This document shows, piece by piece, positions 9,687 through 17,795 of a DNA stretch of 64,000 nt. Below the pieces are notes generated by a model that saw only the letters and a list, made by a program, of their open reading frames with translations, was not told the origin of the DNA and did not search any database. Position numbers and translations under genes: made by a program. This stretch comes from CAUZIZ01 sp965218775 (GTDB taxonomy: Bacteria > Acidobacteriota > UBA6911 > RPQK01 > JAJDTT01), in contig CBDCLS010000003.1 in NCBI GenBank assembly GCA_965218775.1, forward strand, positions 496,001-560,000, in the 5' to 3' direction. Every line of letters begins with the position of its first letter. Position 1 is the first letter of the stretch.

Positions 9687-9865
9687 GGGTCTGTCAGGAA
9701 GTAACCGATGCACTTTGGCGCGAGCGCCGTGGGGGCAGATGGGAGGCGCCGCGACGCAGGCGATGCCGCTGCGCATCTTCCAGGAGCGGGTATGCGCGTC
9801 GCTCGCGCCTAGCCAGCGTACCTGGGGACCCCAGCAAAGTGTATCGGTTACTTCCTGACAGACCC
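9687..9865. mobile_element. 179-bp MITE with 31-bp terminal inverted repeats
   Basis: The ends GGGTCTGTCAGGAAGT... and ...ACTTCCTGACAGACCC form 31-bp terminal inverted repeats with one mismatch. The element is flanked by the trinucleotide TAA at 9684-9686 and 9866-9868, as expected for a TNA target duplication of IS5-group (IS427/IS1031-like) transposases. It is too short to encode a transposase; the interior is GC-rich and itself partly inverted (GCGCGAGCG/CGCTCGCGC). Confidence 0.85.
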
Positions 9866-10048
9866 TAAGTCCCAATCCGGCTGCCACGTATCTGCTACAA
9901 TCGACGGGAAACATTGAAGTGGGTCGTTTTCAATCTGTCTCTTCATCGAGCAGTGATTGAATGGCTATACGAAGGGCTGGAGCACCATGGGACTTGCTTC
10001 CAGATGCCCAGCGCCTTGCTTCGTTCCAAGAGGTAACTCCGAACCCAT

Positions 10049-11263
10049 ATGCTTAGCCGAAGACAAATACTCAAGCGCCTTCCCAGTTTCCCGATTTCAG
10101 GAGCCCTGTTGGGCAGCAGCGTCATAGGCCTTCACGAGGCCGTCGCGAAGAACCCGGCGGGATTCCGAGATTTTTATAAGGAGCTTGGTCTCCGCACCTT
10201 TATCAATGCCGCGGGCACCTATACTTCGCTCACCGGCTCTCTCATGGAACCGGAGGCTGCCGTCGCCTGGCAATATGCCGTGCAGGGTTATGTACGCCTC
10301 GATGACATCCAGGACCGCGCCGGCCAGCGGCTCGCCGAATTGCTGCGCGCCGAGGCTGCGACCGTCACGGCAGGGGCTGCTTCCGCCATGACACTGGGTA
10401 CGGCAGGTGTTCTTTGCGGGATGGACCAGGAAAAGGTCGTTCAGCTGCCTGATATTACGGGCATGAAAAACGAAGTAATCATCCAGAAGTCTCACGATGT
10501 CGGCTATACGCATGCGGTCCGCAATTGCGGCGTCAAAATGGTCTATGTCGAAAGCCGCAAGGAATTGCTCAATTCGATCAATGGCAACACGGCCATGCTC
10601 TTGTTCATCAATACGCACAATCCCAACGGCGAGGTAAAGGATGAAGAGTTCGTGAAGATCGGGAAGGAACACGCCATACCGACCTTCAACGACTGCGCCG
10701 CCGATGTGCCGCCCAAGGAAAACCTGTGGAAGTACAATGAAATGGGCTTCGACCTGGTTTGCTTTTCGGGTGGAAAAGGGCTTCGCGGTCCACAAAGTGC
10801 GGGTCTGTTGCTTGGCAAGAAGGATCTGATCGCCGCTGCGCGGCTGCACGCTGCTCCACGGGGTAACACAGTTGGCCGGGGCATGAAAGTCAATAAAGCC
10901 GAGATTCTAGCCATGCTCGTCGCGGTCGAAGTCTATCTCACCAAAGACCACGCAGCCGAGTGGAAACTCTGGGAAAGTCAGATTCAACTCATCAGCGACA
11001 GCGCCGGACAGGTCGAAGGTGTAACAACGGAAATTCATGTACCTCCGATCGCCAACCATGTGCCTTCGTTAAACGTCACTTGGGATAGGGATAGAGTGCC
11101 CATCACCGCCGAGGAAGCGCGGGAAAAATTGCGCAACGGACACCCCTCGATCGAGACAAGGGGCGGAACAGATTCTCTCGGCATCACCACCTGGATGATG
11201 CGACCCGGTGAGGAGCGGATCGTGGCGGAGCGCTTGCAGGAAGTCTTGAGCGATGCGGGGTAG
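10049..11263 (+). CDS. Tat-exported SelA-like PLP-dependent enzyme
   Basis: A fold-type I PLP enzyme related to SelA, D-glucosaminate-6-phosphate ammonia-lyase and similar lyases, about 404 residues. Seen in sequence: INAAGTYTSLTGSLMEPEA (the family N-terminal block), VTAGAASAMTLG (cofactor phosphate loop), NDCAADVPP, and CFSGGKGLRGPQSAGLLLG where Lys about 243 should carry PLP. Unusually, the N-terminus is a good twin-arginine signal, MLSRRQILKRL followed by a hydrophobic stretch, which predicts export after folding with cofactor. The next gene, 38 bp on, encodes a lipoprotein of the RidA family; RidA proteins hydrolyse the enamines and imines that PLP lyases release, so the two probably work together in the periplasm. 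The substrate (an amino sugar or amino acid) is unknown. Confidence 0.85.
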   Translation: MLSRRQILKRLPSFPISGALLGSSVIGLHEAVAKNPAGFRDFYKELGLRTFINAAGTYTSLTGSLMEPEAAVAWQYAVQGYVRLDDIQDRAGQRLAELLRAEAATVTAGAASAMTLGTAGVLCGMDQEKVVQLPDITGMKNEVIIQKSHDVGYTHAVRNCGVKMVYVESRKELLNSINGNTAMLLFINTHNPNGEVKDEEFVKIGKEHAIPTFNDCAADVPPKENLWKYNEMGFDLVCFSGGKGLRGPQSAGLLLGKKDLIAAARLHAAPRGNTVGRGMKVNKAEILAMLVAVEVYLTKDHAAEWKLWESQIQLISDSAGQVEGVTTEIHVPPIANHVPSLNVTWDRDRVPITAEEAREKLRNGHPSIETRGGTDSLGITTWMMRPGEERIVAERLQEVLSDAG

Positions 11264-11301
11264 GCGAAACCTCATCGAAAAACTTCGAATCAAGATTTTT
11301 C

Positions 11302-11907
11302 ATGAAAAGACTACGATTCTTGATGATTTGCCTGGCGCTGGTCTGCGTCACCCTATTATGGGCCTGTCAACGCACTCCTGATCACGAACCCGGAGAGCAT
11401 GGCGAACATAATGACCGTCCTACCGAGACCCTATACGCAGCAGGCCAGGAACCTGAGCAACGGCTTAAGGATCTGGGCATAGAACTCTACGAACAGATCC
11501 AACCGGTCGCAAATTATGTAACGGCAGTGCGCAGCGGCAACCAGGTCTGGCTCGCCGGCCACGGCTCGATCAAACCTGAAGGGGGTCTGGTTACGGGCAA
11601 AGTAGGCGTCGATCTCAGTATCGAAGAGGCACAGCAGGCGGCCCGCTACACGGCTGTGGCGCTGCTCACCTCGCTCAGGGCTGAGATCGGCAACCTCAAC
11701 AAGGTCAAGCGCATCCTCAAGGTTACCGGCATGGTCAACTGCGCCACCGACTTTACCGAGCATCCCACGGTCGTCAATGGCTGCTCCGACCTACTGGTGG
11801 GTGTTTTCGGCGAACGCGGCAAGCATGCCCGCGCTGCCGTGGGCATGGGCTCGCTGCCCAGCAATATCCCGGTCGAGATCGATATGGTGGTGGAGATAGC
11901 CGATTAA
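11302..11907 (+). CDS. RidA-family (YjgF/YER057c) lipoprotein
   Basis: About 201 residues: a lipoprotein signal (hydrophobic stretch ending in LLWAC, lipobox Cys about 22), a short Asp/Glu/His-rich linker, then a full RidA domain. RidA landmarks are ARAAVGMGSLP with the catalytic Arg about 177 and PVEIDMVVEI with the conserved Glu about 192. RidA trimers deaminate 2-aminoacrylate-type imines produced by PLP enzymes and are normally cytoplasmic; an exported lipid-anchored form is notable. It is 38 bp downstream of the Tat-exported PLP enzyme on the same strand, so an operon is likely and functional pairing is inferred. Confidence 0.88.
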   Translation: MKRLRFLMICLALVCVTLLWACQRTPDHEPGEHGEHNDRPTETLYAAGQEPEQRLKDLGIELYEQIQPVANYVTAVRSGNQVWLAGHGSIKPEGGLVTGKVGVDLSIEEAQQAARYTAVALLTSLRAEIGNLNKVKRILKVTGMVNCATDFTEHPTVVNGCSDLLVGVFGERGKHARAAVGMGSLPSNIPVEIDMVVEIAD

Positions 11908-12112
11908 TTCTTAAACCACAGTGAGCACAAGGCGATTCACGGGGAAGAGGAGAAACGAAGTCTTGGCTCGTGTCTCTGTACCCTTTCTCCGTACAGCTCT
12001 GTGGTAAGGTTTCGATCTGCAATTTAGCCGAGCAAACCCACATATAGGAACCGCACTCCCCTCCTCCCAAGACCCTCTCGTGGACCCCGAAAAGCCGTAC
12101 TCCGGCAGGGAA

Positions 12113-12164
12113 CGAGTAGGAGAGTGCTGGGGCACCGCGCCCCCCCGACCAGGCGGGTCTAAAC
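12113..12164. repeat. Left part of the tRNA-Ile flank duplication (copy 1), cut by IS1634
   Basis: CGAGTAGGAGAGTGCTGGGG and the following C-run and GACCAGGCGGGTCTAAAC match 35724-35778 in the copy next to the intact tRNA-Ile. The match breaks at GGTCTAAAC and resumes after the insertion element at 14355, showing that the element landed inside this repeat. Confidence 0.75.
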
Positions 12165-14354
12165 TGAAGTTCCTTTCTGTTGGGAGCAGAAAAGTACCAT
12201 GATTTCAAAGGGATACGTGCAATAGGGGCTGCAGCGGTCTGCCTACACTCGAATGGTCTCCAGAAGATCAAAGGCGCGTTGCTGCTTGGCGCTGGGTGTG
12301 GTGAGGATCTCGAAGGTGGTGGCCTCAGGGGCTGCGCTGCGGACCCGGCACAGGTTGCGGGTGATGCTGCTCAAGAACTTCAGAAGCGTCTGAAAGCTGT
12401 GCACCTCGGTGCCATCCTCAAGGGTTCTGGAGTGCACCTTACGGAGCGCTTGCTGGGAACGGCGGGCCGGCGCCACCGGGTCGCGCGTCCTCTTCGCTTC
12501 CAGATCCTCGTCGGCGAAGAGCAGCGGACGCCATGCCTCGAGCATGTGCCAGAGGACGTAGTAGGCGAGCAGACACAAAAAGATGTGGGCCCGGACCCGG
12601 CGGGCCAGGCGGTGGTGGATGGGTCGGACGTTGAGGTCCATCGTCTTGAAGGAGCGAAAGGCCCGCTCCACGCTGCCCAGGAGTTTGTAGCTGAGGACCG
12701 TCTGGGCGGCGTCGAGCGTCTCTTGGGGCAGGCTCGTGCGCACCACGTAGAGACCGTCGAGGGCCGCTTCGGCTTGGACCTTCTCCGGGTCGATCTCGAA
12801 GTCGAATCGATCCTCCTCGATGTGCAGTTGGAAGTGCTTGCCGACTTTGTACTTGTTGAGCACCTTTCCCACCCGAACCCCGATGTGCTCCTTGCCGTAC
12901 AGACGCCCCCGCTGGATCCGCTGGCGGAGGTGCTCTAGCTGTTGGTCGATCGCCTGGCGATGACGGGCGTAGTGCTGCTGTCGTCTTTGCGCCAACTCTG
13001 GGCTCTTGCTCGCCGCTTGGGCCAGCTCGGCGGCGATCGCCTCTTCATCGGCTCGAGACTCGAAACCGTCCTCCCGTATCTGCAGCCGATAGTGTTGGCC
13101 CAGCCGGTACTGACCGAGCACCTGGCGCACGCGCTTGCCGATCTGCTCCTGCCCCTGCAGACGCCCTGCGGTGACCATCCGGCGCACCTTCTCCAGCTCC
13201 CGGGTGGTGGCCTCCAGCAGGCTGCTGCGGTGGCGCGCCCGTCTTTGGGCGAGCTCCGGATTCCGACAGGCGACGAGTCGTTCGCCGGGGAGGTCCGGAT
13301 GGGAGAGCTCGAACAGGTTGCGCTCATCGAAGAGTCCCCTTTGGATCGCCCCGCCCTCCACTAGCTTGCGGATGGTCTCCGAGCGGAGCGCGCTGATCCA
13401 GTCGATGCCGTCGATCGGGCGCAGGGCATCGATCTGTTTGTGGGTGATCATCCCCCGGTCCCCCACCAGGGCCAGCCGCTCGATCCCGAACTGCTGTCGG
13501 AGCTTGTCCACCTCCGGCAGCAGGGTTTTCGGGTCCCCGGTCTTGCCCTCGAAGACCGAGACCGAGACGGGAATCCCGCGGCGGTTGGTCAGCAACCCGT
13601 AGTTGATCTGGAGCTTGCCGCGCTTTCCGTCCCGATTGTACCCGAGGCTGGCCAGCGAACAGGTGGTGCCCTCGAAGTAGGTGGAGGTCAGATCGTACAG
13701 CGCCAGGCCGTCCTCACGGAGGTGTCGAGCGGCCAGCTTTTTCTCGATCGGCGCCTGGCGTTGCCCTAACCAGTCCAGCGCCGCATACAGGTCCTCCTGG
13801 TCGGCCTCCTCCACTCCCAGCTCCGAGGGCAGGGTGGTGACCTGCCACCAGCGCGTGGTCGCCAGCTTACTGGCTGGTTCCAGGATGCGCGCCGCCACCA
13901 GGGCCAAGACCAACTGGCGTTGACGCGAGGGCCGCGAGGCCAGCAGTTGGGGGAGGCCGAGTCGGCGCATGGCCGTGAGCACGGCTTGGACGTGTCCCTG
14001 CTGGAAGGAGGCGATGGCCTCGAAGGCGTCCTCCGGGGCCAGCAGGGTTTCCCCCTTAAGGCTGCGGCGCAGCAGGGCGATCGCTTCGGCGGGCAACTTG
14101 GAGAGATTGGCAAGGGTGCGGGTCTTAACCTGACCGCCTTGGCGGTAGCTCTCGCGCAGCAGGATGGCGGGGGGAGAGCCGCGGTTGGGGACGGAGGTGA
14201 TGTACATGATTACCACTATACCCTATATAATCCTTTAAAGTCAAGCACACTATTGAAATATAAGCCACAATTACATGCCTACACAATACAGTCCAAAACT
14301 ACCTTTATCTCCTGTAGAGTCAGTCAGTTATCTGCTAAAGTCTCAGGGAACTTC
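12165..14354. mobile_element. IS1634-family insertion sequence with 9-bp target duplication
   Basis: The element carries one transposase gene on the minus strand. GGTCTAAAC stands at 12156-12164 and again at 14355-14363, and the undisturbed site in the other repeat copy (near 35770) has it once. The ends are GAAGTTCC (12166-12173) and its inverse GGAACTTC (14347-14354), so the terminal inverted repeat is short. Length is about 2.19 kb, usual for the group. Confidence 0.8.
12243..14207 (-). CDS. IS1634-family transposase
   Basis: A DDE transposase of the IS4/IS1634 group, about 654 residues, apparently intact. Recognisable: LYDLTSTYFEG, GYNRDGKRGKLQINYGLL, GIPVSVSVFEGKTGDPKTL, LVGDRGMITHKQ and the C-terminal FRSFKTMDLNVRPIHHR and HIFLCLLAYY. 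These hold the catalytic Asp, Asp and Glu of the family. The start MYITSVPNRG at 14207 is preferred to an ATG three codons upstream because family members begin this way. No frameshift or internal stop is visible, so the element may still be mobile. Confidence 0.93.
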   Translation of the reverse strand: MYITSVPNRGSPPAILLRESYRQGGQVKTRTLANLSKLPAEAIALLRRSLKGETLLAPEDAFEAIASFQQGHVQAVLTAMRRLGLPQLLASRPSRQRQLVLALVAARILEPASKLATTRWWQVTTLPSELGVEEADQEDLYAALDWLGQRQAPIEKKLAARHLREDGLALYDLTSTYFEGTTCSLASLGYNRDGKRGKLQINYGLLTNRRGIPVSVSVFEGKTGDPKTLLPEVDKLRQQFGIERLALVGDRGMITHKQIDALRPIDGIDWISALRSETIRKLVEGGAIQRGLFDERNLFELSHPDLPGERLVACRNPELAQRRARHRSSLLEATTRELEKVRRMVTAGRLQGQEQIGKRVRQVLGQYRLGQHYRLQIREDGFESRADEEAIAAELAQAASKSPELAQRRQQHYARHRQAIDQQLEHLRQRIQRGRLYGKEHIGVRVGKVLNKYKVGKHFQLHIEEDRFDFEIDPEKVQAEAALDGLYVVRTSLPQETLDAAQTVLSYKLLGSVERAFRSFKTMDLNVRPIHHRLARRVRAHIFLCLLAYYVLWHMLEAWRPLLFADEDLEAKRTRDPVAPARRSQQALRKVHSRTLEDGTEVHSFQTLLKFLSSITRNLCRVRSAAPEATTFEILTTPSAKQQRAFDLLETIRV

Positions 14355-14701
14355 GGTCTAAACAAAGTAATCCAGGGCTTGCCGTACAACTTAGCGAGGT
14401 GGCGGAGTTCAACAGGGTCAACCCGCCGTTCACCACTCTCAGACTTGGACACAAACGACTGGGGTTTGTTGAAGTAGGCGACTACCTGGTCCTGGGTCAG
14501 ATTGGCTTCTACGCGAGCCGATCTTAATCGTATTAGAAACTCCCGATACTCCCAGCCGGACCGAAAAACGTCACCCAGACGTCACTAGCCAAATCGGGGC
14601 CGCTTTTTCTGCCTCTTGGATATCAATCTAAGCTACTGACAGTGAGGGAGTTAAACTGGTGCGCCTAGATAGATTTGAACTATCGACCTCACGCTTATCA
14701 G
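14355..14701. repeat. tRNA-Ile flank duplication copy 1, with attachment-site-like tRNA 3' half
   Basis: This segment matches 35770-36123 over its whole length. Its right end, 14657-14701, equals the tRNA-Ile 3' half from the anticodon loop to CCA with one mismatch in the acceptor stem, and similarity stops exactly after the loop (CTTATCAG then unrelated sequence). A 3'-half tRNA copy ending at the anticodon loop is the usual product of tyrosine-integrase insertion into a tRNA gene. Confidence 0.8.
14356..14566 (-). pseudogene. XRE-family HTH regulator remnant (copy 1)
   Basis: The minus strand reads EYREFLIRLRSARVEANLTQ, then DQVVAYFNKPQSFVSKSESG, ERRVDPVELRHLAKLYGKP. This is a helix-turn-helix of the XRE/Cro type. 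A single missing base after YGKP shifts the frame (homologs and copy 2 continue LDYFV and stop). No ATG, GTG or TTG precedes it in frame after the TGA near the left arm repeats. I read it as a decayed regulator that travelled with the tRNA-Ile attachment site. Confidence 0.65.
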
Positions 14702-14803
14702 TTGTTGTTCAAGTGTTGATATCGTTGAGTTTACAGGATTCCAGTCCGCACAGACCCGCACCAACCCGCACCAAACACGGCACAAACGTCACGAGGGCGT
14801 CAC
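14568..14803. promoter_or_regulatory. Paired ACGTCAC repeats around the tRNA-derived core (candidate integrase arm sites)
   Basis: ACGTCAC-CCAG-ACGTCAC at 14568-14585 lies left of the tRNA-derived core; ACGTCAC-GAGG-GCGTCAC at 14786-14803 lies right of it. In both pairs the repeats start 11 bp apart, one helical turn. The left pair also occurs in the copy near 35990. A tandem CCCGCACCAA at 14755-14774 lies between core and right pair. Layout resembles the arm-type sites of lambda-like integrases; this is an inference. Confidence 0.45.
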
Positions 14804-14975
14804 CGGGGCTGGCTTGCTGAAGCGTCCGGCCGGGGAGGTCCGCAAGCGGCTTTCTCGGGCCATCTCATTTGTCAGTGAGCACCAGGCGCATGAGTATCTT
14901 GGAACCAGTTGAAGACGGCTAGTTCCGCGGCGGGTCTCCTTTTGCCTGCTCGGCCTCCTTGATCAACAGGAACTC

Positions 14976-15983
14976 CTAGAGCTTCGTGACCGGCATGGTG
15001 GCGAACTGATCTGGGCGCGTCTGAATGACAGTGGCAGCAATCCTGCCCGTTGCAGTCGCTTTCAGAGTTCCCTCAAAATTGGCGAAATCCAATTCCGGAT
15101 CATCCCATGGAAATTCGCTCACGAACATGGCCAAGTGTCCCATCATTACCAGATCGATCTGAGCTGAGGCTACCAGCTCGTCATCCCGGTCGCACAGTCG
15201 CAATTCCAGTGTCACCTTCTCCCCTTCCAGGTTCATGATGGCAACGCCCGTGCTGGTCTTCTCTTGATCGTTCGTCTCCATAGGTGCCGAGAAACCTTCC
15301 AAGGCCTCACTGGCTCCGACCCCCGCCAAACCACTGGCTCCTCCAAAAACGATGACCCCAGCCAGACGCCTATTCGAGGCTACCGTCACGGAGCCCAACT
15401 TCACATCTCCCAGAGAATCCGTCTTGAAGCGCCGGAGGCCACCGGCGGGAATGACCGTCTTGAGCTCTCCGATGGCTTCCTCCCCGTTAAGATCGACTGT
15501 CAGGGGGTTCCCATCGTCGTCCTTCAACGTCATCACCACTTGGGTATCGACCTGGTTTTGCAGAGCGTAAAGGATGATCTGGCTAAAGAGCCCACCTCCA
15601 TCAGCAAACTGGGCAAAGTAGAGATTGAACGGAACCGTGAGTGCCAGAAAGTCCAGGCTGTTCCCGACAGAGCTCGTCCAGGCAGAAACATCGCCGGACT
15701 CGAATCCATCTTCGAAGACTAGAGGCGGTACGGTAGTGTCGATTAAGGGATTTTCGAGAGGAAAACTTTGGACTCGCGTGAGTTTTCCGGTCTCCTCAAC
15801 CTTTATTACAGTAAGCTTCTGTCCCTGCCCATCTGGAAGTGTCAAACCGGCGAGAGCGCGGCCGATCTGAAAAAAATCGAGATAAGGGAAGCTACCACCC
15901 GAAAAGGGCTGATCGAAGTTCTTTAGGTCGAAGAGCAAGCCAGAGAGACCGTCGAAAACTGTGATTCGAGGAACCCTATGCAC
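14976..15983 (-). CDS. Secreted protein, C-terminal half (probably one gene with the next ORF)
   Basis: About 335 residues without a signal peptide of its own. It begins inside what looks like a continuing propeller (ITVFDGLSGLLFDLKNF), passes a DGFESGDVSAW motif, and ends in a beta-rich domain with FAQFADGGGLFSQIILY, ASNRRLAGVIVFGG and TTGRIAATVIQTRP-like strands (seen as TGRIAATVIQTRPDQF). The domain resembles that of the secreted protein at 53123. The GTG used as its start lies in readable sequence: deleting one T from a run of seven at 15998-16004 joins it to the upstream ORF as TALLFCDFDFVHRVPRI. I therefore read the two ORFs as one gene of about 650 residues broken by a one-base shift. 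Confidence 0.7.
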   Translation of the reverse strand: MHRVPRITVFDGLSGLLFDLKNFDQPFSGGSFPYLDFFQIGRALAGLTLPDGQGQKLTVIKVEETGKLTRVQSFPLENPLIDTTVPPLVFEDGFESGDVSAWTSSVGNSLDFLALTVPFNLYFAQFADGGGLFSQIILYALQNQVDTQVVMTLKDDDGNPLTVDLNGEEAIGELKTVIPAGGLRRFKTDSLGDVKLGSVTVASNRRLAGVIVFGGASGLAGVGASEALEGFSAPMETNDQEKTSTGVAIMNLEGEKVTLELRLCDRDDELVASAQIDLVMMGHLAMFVSEFPWDDPELDFANFEGTLKATATGRIAATVIQTRPDQFATMPVTKL

Positions 15984-15987
15984 AAAA

Positions 15988-16914
15988 TCAAAGTCGCAAA
16001 AAAAGCAATGCAGTATCCGTGACGGTGGTCGCGTTATTCAGGAGCAGAAGATCCGTCTCAATATTTGGAGGTCCTGTCTCGGCACCGTCCTGAAGCCCAA
16101 TGATTGGATTGTCGCTCGTGTTGCGGAGCGTGGTTAAAGGAAATGTGGTGTTCCCAGTGCTCAGAGCAGGAGCGCCATTGAAGCCCAGAGCCGGGAAGGT
16201 CTCGCAATTCACCCGCATCTGTGTCAGACCCGTGAAGGTTTCCCCATAGACAATGCAATATGTGCGGCTGTTGGCTCCTCCTGCCATGGCGAATCTCTTC
16301 CCCCCACGGGCTGCTCCTAAAATCACCCCGGCCGGAGGTGCAATGCTGCGGTGAAATGAAAAATTAGAACCGTCCGTGGACAAGTAGAGCTTGATATCAT
16401 TCGCAGTGGCATCAAAGCCACCCGCAATCACGCCAAACTTGGTCAGAACCAGGTTCGAGCTGAAAAAGACCTGCTCAGGGGTCACCAGCACCGGCTGCCA
16501 AGGCGCACTCCCATCTGCCGGACGGGTGATGAGTCTAAGTTGACTATTGTGAACGTACGACATGAAGAGCCGTCCAGCAAATTCAACAATCTGTTTGCTC
16601 AACGCAAAGATACTGCCCGAAGCGATGTCCCGGGTGACAATGCCGTTACCACCCCGAAGCGCCGTCTCGCCGCGGACTAGGCCAAAAGGAAAATCAAAGG
16701 ACACCAGGTCGTTGCTCCCTTCACTGCTACCTTGAAACGCAGCGACCGTCATGACCTTGCCGTCGCCACTGGCAGCCAACGCAGCTTCTAGCGGGTCTCG
16801 ATCATCCAACTTAAGGCGTTCTGTGAATAACTGACTCTGAGTCCAGGCAAAGACACTGGACATCCAAATTACACACACAAGCACGATGCGTCTTCGATGA
16901 TTTCTCAGCTCCAT
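15988..16914 (-). CDS. Secreted beta-propeller-like protein, N-terminal half
   Basis: About 308 residues. ATG 16914 has AAGGAG 10 bases upstream and begins a Sec signal peptide (IVLVCVIWMSSVFAWTQ). The rest has repeated strands such as FGVIAGGFDATANDIKLY and LYLSTDGSNFSFHRS, consistent with a propeller, but no catalytic signature. Its reading frame ends just after ATVTDTALLF at a homopolymer of seven T (coding strand); one base fewer continues into the ORF at 14976-15983. No function can be named. It lies between a kinase stub and the tRNA-derived attachment site. Confidence 0.7.
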   Translation of the reverse strand: MELRNHRRRIVLVCVIWMSSVFAWTQSQLFTERLKLDDRDPLEAALAASGDGKVMTVAAFQGSSEGSNDLVSFDFPFGLVRGETALRGGNGIVTRDIASGSIFALSKQIVEFAGRLFMSYVHNSQLRLITRPADGSAPWQPVLVTPEQVFFSSNLVLTKFGVIAGGFDATANDIKLYLSTDGSNFSFHRSIAPPAGVILGAARGGKRFAMAGGANSRTYCIVYGETFTGLTQMRVNCETFPALGFNGAPALSTGNTTFPLTTLRNTSDNPIIGLQDGAETGPPNIETDLLLLNNATTVTDTALLFLRL

Positions 16915-17012
16915 TCTCTTCTCCTTTTTCCCGGCAACAGAACGCCACCGAATTACTCTGGCGAGCTGCCTCCTGAACCCGATACCATACTCCTCCGAGC
17001 GCGCCGATTGGA

Positions 17013-17159
17013 TTACTTTGAAGCCGGGAAAGTCTCGGGAAGCACTTTGATCGCGATCTGACGATCCGATTTGGTATCTCCGGCAAGATAGACCTCCCCC
17101 ATCCCGCCTTCGCCGAGCTTTTCCAGAATCTTGTAATGGGAGATAGTCTGACCAACCAT
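17013..17159 (-). pseudogene. Ser/Thr protein kinase, N-terminal stub
   Basis: Forty-eight codons: MVGQTISHYKILEKLGEGG, then MGEVYLAGDTKSDRQIAIK and VLPETFPASK before a TAA. This is the exact N-terminal start of acidobacterial PknB-type kinases: glycine-rich loop GEGGMGEVY and the ATP-binding Lys in AIK. The catalytic loop and everything after it are missing, replaced by the 5' region of the secreted protein at 15988-16914. A clean truncation remnant. Confidence 0.8.
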
Positions 17160-17371
17160 GGCACCCCTGTAGCCGATGCTCCATGGTACCTTGCGTATCG
17201 AAGCGAGGCAATCTGCTTAAGCACACCATCGTGAGGGACTTTGGCCAGGCCTCGGATTGGACACCGCAGGGTTGTCATGCGGCACTCTGCGTCCATGCGG
17301 TGGTGTTGACCTGGAATGAGGTGGAGGCCCTAATGACTCGGTCGGTCACACTAGGAGGGAAGACATTTGCG

Positions 17372-17795
17372 CTAGGCGTTCGCAGCCGCAGAATCCAGCG
17401 CAGGCAGCCGATCCATCGCCTCCCTGTTCTTCCCTGGCATCCAGTGGCAGTAGGTGTCCACGGTCAGCTTAATGCTGCTGTGTCCCAGCTGCTTCTGCAC
17501 GTAGGCAATCGGCTCCCCGTTCTGGAGCAATAATGTGGCAAATGTGTGCCGGGTGTCATGGAAGCGGATTCTCCTTAGACCGGCCTTCTCCAGACACGGA
17601 TGGAAGTGCCGTCCCTTCAGGTTCGGCATGTCGGCTGGGTTGCCCTTTCGATTACAAAACACCCACGTCGGAATCTCGTTCAGCCCTCTCTTCAGCCACT
17701 GTTCTTTGCGCTGCTTCTTCAAGGCTTCCAGCTCATTGAGAAGTGCCGTGGAAAGATCAATCCGGCGGTTGTTCTTGCCCTTGGTGCTAGCCCAC
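17372..17795 (-). pseudogene. Tyrosine recombinase (phage integrase), C-terminal fragment
   Basis: The minus strand gives KGKNNRRIDLSTALLNEL, NLKGRHFHPCLEKAGLRRIR, FHDTRHTFATLLLQNG and LGHSSIKLTVDTYCHW. This is the catalytic C-terminal domain: H-x-x-R in HDTRH, the GH dipeptide, and the nucleophile Tyr in VDTYCHW. The N-terminal arm-binding and core-binding domains are absent; similarity starts near 17795 where the sequence on the opposite strand becomes a terminase. The integrase is about 2.7 kb from the tRNA-derived attachment core, so it is a plausible remnant of the recombinase that used that site. Confidence 0.85.

Noticed and set aside
14650..14705. A second tRNA-Ile gene
   Set aside because: Only the 3' half from the anticodon loop to CCA is present, with a mismatch in the acceptor stem; there is no D arm.
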